Origin: Pohlia nutans
Lineage: Eukaryota; Streptophyta; Bryopsida; Bryales; Mniaceae
Assembly (NCBI GenBank): GCA_022496805.1
Contig: CM040102.1
Span: 20,739,955 to 20,803,954 of the forward strand
DNA: 64,000 nt
Direction of reading: 5' to 3'
Below, piece by piece: positions 56,911-64,000 of this stretch; position 1 is the first letter of the stretch, and the number at the start of each line of letters is the position of its first letter. The notes beneath the pieces are model-generated. The model saw only the letters and a list, made by a program, of their open reading frames with translations, was not told the DNA's origin and did not search any database. The position numbers and the translations under genes were made by a program.

Positions 56911-58703
56911 GCCTGCAAGGATATTCAAGTTTTTTTGCAGTTTTGCTCTTGGCGGGTTATCTCTAGGCTTTTGGGGAGCAACAATATGTACAATCTGGAC
57001 TATCTAAATATCTCCACCAACATTGGCTCCAGTTTGAGCTTCCAAGAGGCTTTAGGAAGGAACTCAGTTTGCAATTGTAGTTTCAGTCTGTCGGAATTGA
57101 AGAGAACTGATTACATGTAGCGTCGAGCATGAATGATATAGATTAGAACAGAAAGGACGTTTAGTGGATAGATCAGTTTGGGCTTCAATTGTATGCTGGC
57201 GGTGAATCTTCTGAAGGATATAACACCTTTTGTATAAGGATTCTTGTCTAAAGTTAAAGTAGTGGATCTTTTTGAGGATTCTTAGTTTTCTTGTGATGAA
57301 TGATGGGTGGGTGACGTAAAGTATTGTGTAAGTTTTCATGCCTTCACTTAGTTTTGGTTGAAAGTTTGCAATATCAACAATATTGTTTGCAAAAACAATA
57401 CCATAGTATTTATTTATTTTGGAAAATCAAGGTTTAGTGGTATCTTGTTTAATTTGTGGATGAGATTTTGGAAATTTCATAGTTAGTAGCTTATATGGCA
57501 ATTGAGAAGGATAATCAAAAATAATAATTGGTTATAGTTACTTTTTACATTCTTAAAAATGAATCGTCACCCCCTTACTCTTTTTTATCATGTAATGTTT
57601 CATGTCCTCATGCATTGGGGCATTAACCCTTCACCACTAGATCATTAGAAAATGAAATGCTGAAAAATGAAGTTCAAAAGTGTAACTTTTGATTATGTAG
57701 ATGATGTAAAATGAAGTTCAAAAGTATAACTTTTGATTATGTAGATGATGCAAGAAAGAAACTTTGGAATTGACTCTCTTAGATATTCAAACTCCTATAC
57801 ACAAAGCATCACAATATTGCAAATACTTGAATATTGCAAATACATATGAATACAACACATGTACTTTGTGGTATTTCTTATGTTTGGAAGTTTGTTGTCT
57901 TGTATTCTTTTTCGGATTGTGTTCTCTTGTTCATGTTCCATTAGTGTATGTATTCCGATCTTGATCAATGCACCAACTCCTTTCTTATTTTAACGTATAA
58001 ATTTTGTCCTAAACCATACATGGATAAGTCACTCTTACTTATAAAATTCACAATAATTATGCATGAGTTGGTTCTTGACATGAAAGATTGCAATGAAGAG
58101 GTGTTGGCACAAGTCATTGATGGACATCTTCACTTTCATTTTTGAAAACTTGATCCAAGTTCTATTTAACCCTTTGACGCGCAAGCGTCCGTCCAAATTC
58201 TGAACGATGGATGGATTTCGACCTATCTCTTCACCACATACGGTGATGTCATTCATCCATCCAAAAAATTCTTAATTCTTGTGCTAGTTGACTACCGTTT
58301 GTACCGTATGGATCTTCAAAATAAGATAATATGAATTTCTGAAAAATTACAAAAGTGGTTTATGTCGAGTTTCAATTTTAGTTCAAAAAGTGAGACCTTA
58401 AACATGATTTTCCATAATATGTAGAATCAAATAATGGAAACCATACCATCTTGTAGTGCATGTTATTCCAATTTCATTACAATATTTTTTGATTTTTTGT
58501 GTTGATTTTGGATTTTTAATTGAATTTCAAGAGAAAACCTTGCAAAATCAATTAAAAATATTAATAATAAATATGATGAATCGAACCGTGCAAATGTTAT
58601 CTTCACATCGACATTTACGACTTTGCTTTGTACATCAACTTCATTTTCGTTTTTCATCAACCATTTTAAAATGAATCTTTGAAAACAGTGTAGAATTGGG
58701 ATC
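56911..58703. other. SF3B2 3' UTR and downstream non-genic DNA
   Basis: The 3' UTR follows the stop at 56910; no unambiguous polyadenylation signal was chosen. An orphan TTAACCCTTCACCAC at about 57624 and TTAACCCTTTGACGCGCAAG at about 58167 look like family starts without visible partners. A direct repeat of about 45 bases (AAATGAAGTTCAAAAGTRTAACTTTTGATTATG) lies at 57665-57750. Confidence 0.4.
57870..58150. repeat. Dispersed repeat U2
   Basis: Inverse copy of 42520-42790. Confidence 0.6.
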
Positions 58704-58707
58704 TTAA

Positions 58708-59631
58708 CCCCTAAAGGACCATGCTCATTCCTAAAATTTTATCACTTTCTTGTGATGCTTTCGGAAAGGCAATTGTATCTCTTGATTAGTATTCATGTAG
58801 AAAACTTCACCATTGAAGTTCAAAAAGGACTTAGTCATGAGACTATACATCAATTTTCAGAACAATCTACCGTATATATTACATGATTATAAGGTTTGAT
58901 CATAAGTCGATTTCTGAGAATTTTAAATAAAACCAACAGGTCATTCATTGCAAACTTTCTCATAAATTTAAAAACCATGATTAGCGTTTGAAAGTTTAGG
59001 AGCATACAAAGATGTACTATATCTAGGTGTCCACAAAAAAATGGTGTTCTAAAACTAAATACAACAACAATGATTGATTCTCAAAGATTTATGTTTGGGT
59101 GAAGTGACTTGTTGGTGACTTGTTGAGCTGGTGTTTGTGATTGTTATTAATTTTTACATTGCAAAAATGTTTTAAAGAATTCAAATATATATTTGGAATA
59201 TTCCAAAATATTCCAAAATAATATAAAATATGTAGAAAAGATTCCAATTATTTTGAAAAGATTCCATTTAAAATATATTTAAACATTTCTCGTAATTATT
59301 TTATAGTGTTAATGATGCAGTAATGACAAATGTTTTACATATTGGACACTTTTTTTTTTTTTTTTTACGAATGTGACGTCAAAGTGTGAAAACGCCCTCC
59401 AAGTCATCAACCGCCCTAACTACTTTGTCCCAAGTTCACCTACGTTGACGTTTTAGTTTTTTCCCGATGAATCAATCAACGTAATTGCAAATCTTGAAGG
59501 ATTTTTGTGTTCTTGAAACAAACATGTTCAATTCTTTAGTTAACATTGAGTCAAAATTATGAAATCCAAACAAGTTATTAAAGTAATGAAATTATTCGTG
59601 GACACAATGTGTCCACCTGGTCGTTTAGGGG
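58708..59631. mobile_element. piggyBac-like element Y3 (intact)
   Basis: 924 bp, TTAA at 58704-58707 and 59632-59635. Left CCCCTAAAGGACCATGCTC, right GTGTCCACCTGGTCGTTTAGGGG. Inverse orientation to Y2 and co-linear with it throughout. Confidence 0.85.
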
Positions 59632-59643
59632 TTAAAGGGTTAA

Positions 59644-59889
59644 CCTTGAAGTCACACACCCTTGAAAATCTCATTTTTGAGTGTGCATTATACAATTTAA
59701 AGGCATATTGTAATCTTCCAATCCAACAGTCCGATCTTACCAAGATTTAACTGACACTTGTTTCATTAAGCTATGCTTACATTTATACGATTAAATACTA
59801 ATAGTATCTCTAATTTCAACAAAGAAAGTTTTAAAAAAACATCACCCAAAAATTGTGGTTCCTCCAAAATCACCCTAGGCACTAAAGGG
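59644..59889. mobile_element. piggyBac-like MITE W1
   Basis: 246 bp, TTAA at 59640-59643 and 59890-59893. Ends CCTTGAAGTCACACACCC and CTAGGCACTAAAGGG. Only AGGG separates its left TTAA from that of Y3. Its right TTAA is the left one of Z1. Confidence 0.8.
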
Positions 59890-59893
59890 TTAA

Positions 59894-60480
59894 CTCCTAA
59901 ATGCCCACAACCCTCTCCAAATTTGGCAATTTTGCAAAGATGCATTATAAAATGCAACTAAGAGGGATATTTTGAACTTGATGTTTGATTAAAAGTTGTA
60001 CATTATGAATTTTAGGTTTTATTCATGTTGGTTAGGTCTATGATTGCCATCACCAATGTTTTAATATAAAGTTTGAAACCTAAAATTCTTTTTTTTTTGT
60101 AATTCAACTACAAAGTACAAACATGAGATATTGAAAATTTGTAGATAAAATTTGTTATGATGGGTTAAAATGTAATATTCTAAGTGTTATAATTTTTGGA
60201 TATTTTTTGGTTGCCTAATTCTATAAGTTGTCTTTTTCAAGAGCACCTTTGAACTATTTAAAACTAAGATTTTAGAAATTTTGGTGAATCAATGCAATAT
60301 GAAATGAGGCATAAAAAAATTCACAAATCATCTCTTTTTTAACCTAATCACACATGCATAAAGCTAACTTCCCATAAAATCTATAGTAAAAAATCCACAC
60401 TACAAAAAATATATGACGGATGAAAAAACTTGGATGAAATCTGTACATCGTCCTAAAATGAACGCTTGGGCAGTCAAGGG
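59894..60480. mobile_element. piggyBac-like element Z1
   Basis: 587 bp, TTAA at 59890-59893 and TTAG (decayed) at 60481-60484. Left CTCCTAAATGCCCAC, right GAACGCTTGGGCAGTCAAGGG. Non-coding reference for Z2 and Z3. Confidence 0.75.
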
Positions 60481-60591
60481 TTAGAGTAATCACCTAGTTT
60501 GGACATTTCAATAATTGAGTAAAATTCCTATTAAATTGTTCATCTTAAATAATAATCTTCTGAATTTCTTTAAATAGATTCTTAAGTAACT

Positions 60592-61081
60592 AGGACAGCT
60601 TCACACTATGGCCGAAGGTCGAGAGGCCGTGGCCTTTGGCTTTTTGATCCTTCAAACTAGAAGCAAAAGCCCACAAGTCTGTTGCCTTCCAAATTGCCAT
60701 CTTGGCAATACTTCTTGACCTTTTGCTCCAAGGTGACGGATTTGGCCATAGTTTGGGTTGAACAAGAATGAAAACCAAAAGTGTGCTCGAGATACCGCAA
60801 AACTCTTTTGATACAATGATGGGATTTATTTTATTTTATTAAAGGTTTGACCATCAAAGGCCTGGCCTTTGAACTTCCAAAGTGGGGCTTCACATTATTT
60901 TGGTAAAAGGCTTGGACTTTGAACTTGGCCTTTGGAGGCTTCACACTATGGCCGGCCAAAGGCTCCAATTTCTATATTTTATTATATGTTTCAAGCCCAC
61001 GCCTATAGACTCTCAACATCGGCTTTCGGCATGAACTCTCACAATTTCTTGACTTGAACGACTATAGTGTGAAGGAGCCTT
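60592..61081. mobile_element. Degenerate Tourist-like MITE M2
   Basis: Left AGGACAGCTTCACACTATGG, right CTATAGTGTGAAGGAGCCTT, with an internal CTTCACACTATGGCCGGCC block near 60932. The first 45 bases closely match M1 (GGCCGAAGGTCGAGAGGCCG). The flanking triplets no longer match. Confidence 0.55.
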
Positions 61082-64000
61082 TAGTGTGCCATGTTTGGAC
61101 ATTGTATGCAAAAGTAAGAAGAGTCCAAGTTTTTTAATAAATAACCAAAAATGAACACAAGTTTTGATGTTAATTGGTGTATACATTATCAAATTCAATA
61201 GGTATTCATCATCAAAGATTGACATATAAGAACCTTGTTTGGAGTAGGTGTATATAAATTAATATACCTTAATATAACGGTTAAAGTAAAGGTTCAAGCC
61301 GTTGTCAACCTATAAATGAACAAAGATTTTTGTGAGCTATAGTCATTTGCCTTTTGTATAAATTGCCCTAGAAGTTTGGTAGTTGCAAAATTTGCAAAAG
61401 AAATTCAAGATTCATTTCTTTATCATACAAAAATAATTATACAAACTAGGGCTCCACTTCTCTCTGCACTACTAGTGACAAAATATCAATTGTATACATG
61501 GTGTTAATGACTATTAAAAAATAATTCAATATCATAATTATAAACATGAACTATTACTTTATAAATTAGTGCTTTGCTTCTTCATGCATATGAAAGGCCA
61601 TGAAATTGAAAAGACATGATAGATTAGATTACTTTACATAATAGGTCATCAAGGACATAGTAGAGCAACATTTATAGGAAGATCATTTAAAAATGTGAAA
61701 GGCTATGTTACATCATAATAAGGTTACATCATAGAAAACCCTACCCTAGAGTTGCTGATAGACGGCTCGTGTCTCATCGGCTTGCTTGCATACACTGTAG
61801 ACTTTGGAAATCCACAAGTGGAACTTATAGTCATCAATACAATTTTTTGTAAACCAGTTTCAATCTAAAGTCGTCAGAAACCCTTAATTGACCCTTAGAG
61901 CTTAAAAGCAACGCACGACCACAAAAGAGGAAAAGGAAGCATCTTTTTAACAATGATTAGACCAACTTTCTTGGTTTGGTCTAACTTTGATAATCACATG
62001 TGGCATCTTTTGGGTGGTCTATCAATAGGAAAATTTATATACCACTTCCAAACACCATTCCCTAAAAGTTTGCTACTTTTCCAATGGGCAAGAAGAAAGT
62101 AAAAATCTCCCAACCCAATGTAAGTAGATAGTCCACATGATCACTTATAAATAATAAACTCCTATCAAATGTTACCATCCTCTATTGTTTTCTCATTAAC
62201 AATTCTCTTAAAAAGAAACCAAATCTATACATTAAGGAAAGTTGTTTGATTTGTTACATTGAGATTTCTTTATCATATGTCTGACAACCGCATTATTAAT
62301 ACCATTGGAAAGCTCTCAACGAGGAGGGGTGCACAAAGTTTGTTTTAGTGCGTTTAGACTACAATGTGAAGGTTATGGATTTTAAAACAAGTTTTTTCAA
62401 TTATAAATTGAATTAAATTATGATAAATGGAATATGGAAGTTTTTGATGTCATTCTTGGCATCGTTGGAAGGCTCTCGACAACGAAGGGTGAACCAAAGT
62501 TGTTTTGTGGCTTTTAGAACTACAGTGTAGAAGTATAAATGTTTAATTGATTTTTTACTATAAATTGAATTAAAGTATGGTTAAACACGTTCCAAAAAGC
62601 AAAAGCAAAAGCACGGGAAATATGGGAATGCATGGGGACATGAAGAACATGGAACATGGGAGCATAGGAAACATTTGGGCTAGCGGCCTTGGGCCACACT
62701 AATGTATTGTAAGTAAGGGCCCTTCATGAGACCTCATTGAAGGTGGATTGAATTTACATTTTCCAAATTTTCTAAAAGAGAGGGTCCTCTTAGGAAGTCC
62801 TTTGCCTAGGCCAACAAATACATGCAATGATTATTTTTGTTTTTCTACATTTTAGGGTTTTTTTAAATACAAATAAATTGAACAACGATGATCCTAGAAA
62901 GATCTTGTTGCAAGAAAAGTGCATTTTTTCCCAACATTGGATCTAATTGTAATAGAAAGTTGAAGTAGATTTTTAAAAGGTCACTAAGTTTTTAAAATCT
63001 AAAAAATATATTTCAAGAAGTCAACACATTTTATAAAGGACTACCTTTAGACAAGCCATCATTAAATTTGCAAGAGACTAACCCAAGTTTATGTTTTAAA
63101 TTGATTATTATACATACATCATACTACAATTGAGTGAAACATAATAAGATACTAATAATATACTACCAATACCTTTATAAAATTATACTCTATGTAAAAT
63201 CGGGTAATTTTTATTGAAACAAATTACAGTACCAAGAAGGCAGTGTCGGCAAAAAACAATCATAAAAAGAGAAGCTCCAAATTTTTAGGATTTTTTTTAG
63301 GATAAAATTTAATATTTTTTATAGTACAAAAGAAATTATTAGAGAATATTCACATAATCTTAAATAATATATTCATCATTTTGGCAAGAAAAAGTACATT
63401 AGGCATGAGTTGTCAACTATGCCTTCCATGTACGATAATCAACCTATAAGGATGCCATGTTTTGTTGAATACACTATGCTTTTAAGTTTTTCCTAATTAT
63501 TTTTAGGCCATCAAATTACTTAGAATTAGATAATTTCAATAAATATGACTTGGTATTGATAAAACCTCCATAGTGTATATTTTATTGTCAAGACTTTTTC
63601 AAATTTAAAATTACATTTCAATATACCTCAATGTTTTCATAAAGCATAGTTATATACCAAAAATAAATATTAGCATACATATAGAATGCCATGTGGAAGT
63701 TGGTTACCAAGTATTTGGATGTAATCTTGGTAGAAATGTGGCTTCATCTAGGTCAATGTTGCTTCGCCTCTTCTTAACGGGTTTATTTATTTATTTTTAA
63801 ATATTGTTCTCATATAAACCTATCCTTTACATAGTGTTACCATCCACTTTATTTTTTTTGTTATTGTTGCAAATTTTATTTCAAAGATGATATATATTCT
63901 ATACTTTTGAAATTAAAAGGTTATTTTCATAACAATGAATACAAAAATTTATGTTTGAAATATGGTTGTTGAGGATGCAAACTTTGGATTGACATGGAAG
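61082..64000. other. AT-rich non-genic DNA to the window edge
   Basis: No open frame, RNA gene or complete element is supported. An imperfect tandem repeat of about 165 bases is visible at 62300-62420 and 62465-62580 (ATTGGAAAGCTCTC / GTTGGAAGGCTCTC; TATAAATTGAATTAAA in both). The part 63265-63420 is a diverged relative of 47190-47335. Confidence 0.4.

Noticed and set aside
1..64000. CRISPR arrays, bacterial operons, rRNA or tRNA genes
   Set aside because: None seen. Repeats here are inverted or dispersed, not regularly spaced direct repeats, and the genes are eukaryotic and spliced; no complete cloverleaf was found.

Overview
The window is nuclear DNA of a land plant, most likely a bryophyte (moss-like) or possibly a lycophyte. 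It holds spliced genes with GT-AG introns, a DYW-type pentatricopeptide repeat (PPR) editing factor with the repetitive 'GALEWVKEVH' style I associate with moss proteins, a LISCL-type GRAS regulator, a plant-length SF3B2, and AT-rich intergenic DNA packed with small inverted-repeat transposons. Species cannot be fixed from the sequence alone.

Four protein genes are supported, all on the + strand: a five-exon GRAS transcription factor (28316-32219); a small five-exon PDF-motif (OSB-like) predicted organellar protein (36992-38757); an intron-less 890-residue DYW PPR protein (38990-41662) starting only 232 bases after the PDF gene; and an 18-exon, 615-residue SF3b subunit 2 (49807-56910). The PDF and PPR products would be expected in organelles (nucleic-acid binding and C-to-U editing), SF3B2 in the nuclear spliceosome, and the GRAS protein in nuclear transcription. 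Nothing ties them into one pathway beyond proximity.

0-6.3 kb: a dead LINE on the minus strand (endonuclease plus the start of reverse transcriptase) is split by a 1.36 kb foldback element. Next to it is a dead Tc1/mariner transposase and a Tourist-like MITE. 7-26 kb: no convincing host gene; this is a thicket of non-autonomous elements nested up to three deep. 28-42 kb: the GRAS, PDF and PPR genes, with transposons in the GRAS introns and directly behind the PPR stop codon. 42-49 kb: repeats, including an element that carries an inverted duplication of a spliced gene fragment. 49.8-57 kb: SF3B2. 57-64 kb: more elements, three of them lined up end to end.

Most of the non-genic structure sorts into terminal-inverted-repeat families that can be defined here: (1) TTAA-flanked elements beginning CCC and ending GGG, piggyBac-like by target site (families V, W, X, Y, Z, S); (2) TA-flanked elements beginning GAGTTAT (family G); (3) TA-flanked CAGTGACGA long hairpins (St), Tc1/mariner-like; (4) TAA/TTA/TCA-flanked elements beginning with a GGGCC-like terminus followed by CTTTACACTA, Harbinger-like (M); (5) TGA-flanked elements beginning with a GGCCCATTCACA core (B); (6) CACTA-ended mini-elements. 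Family letters are mine. Superfamily assignments rest on target-site duplication and termini, because no matching transposase is present for most of them.
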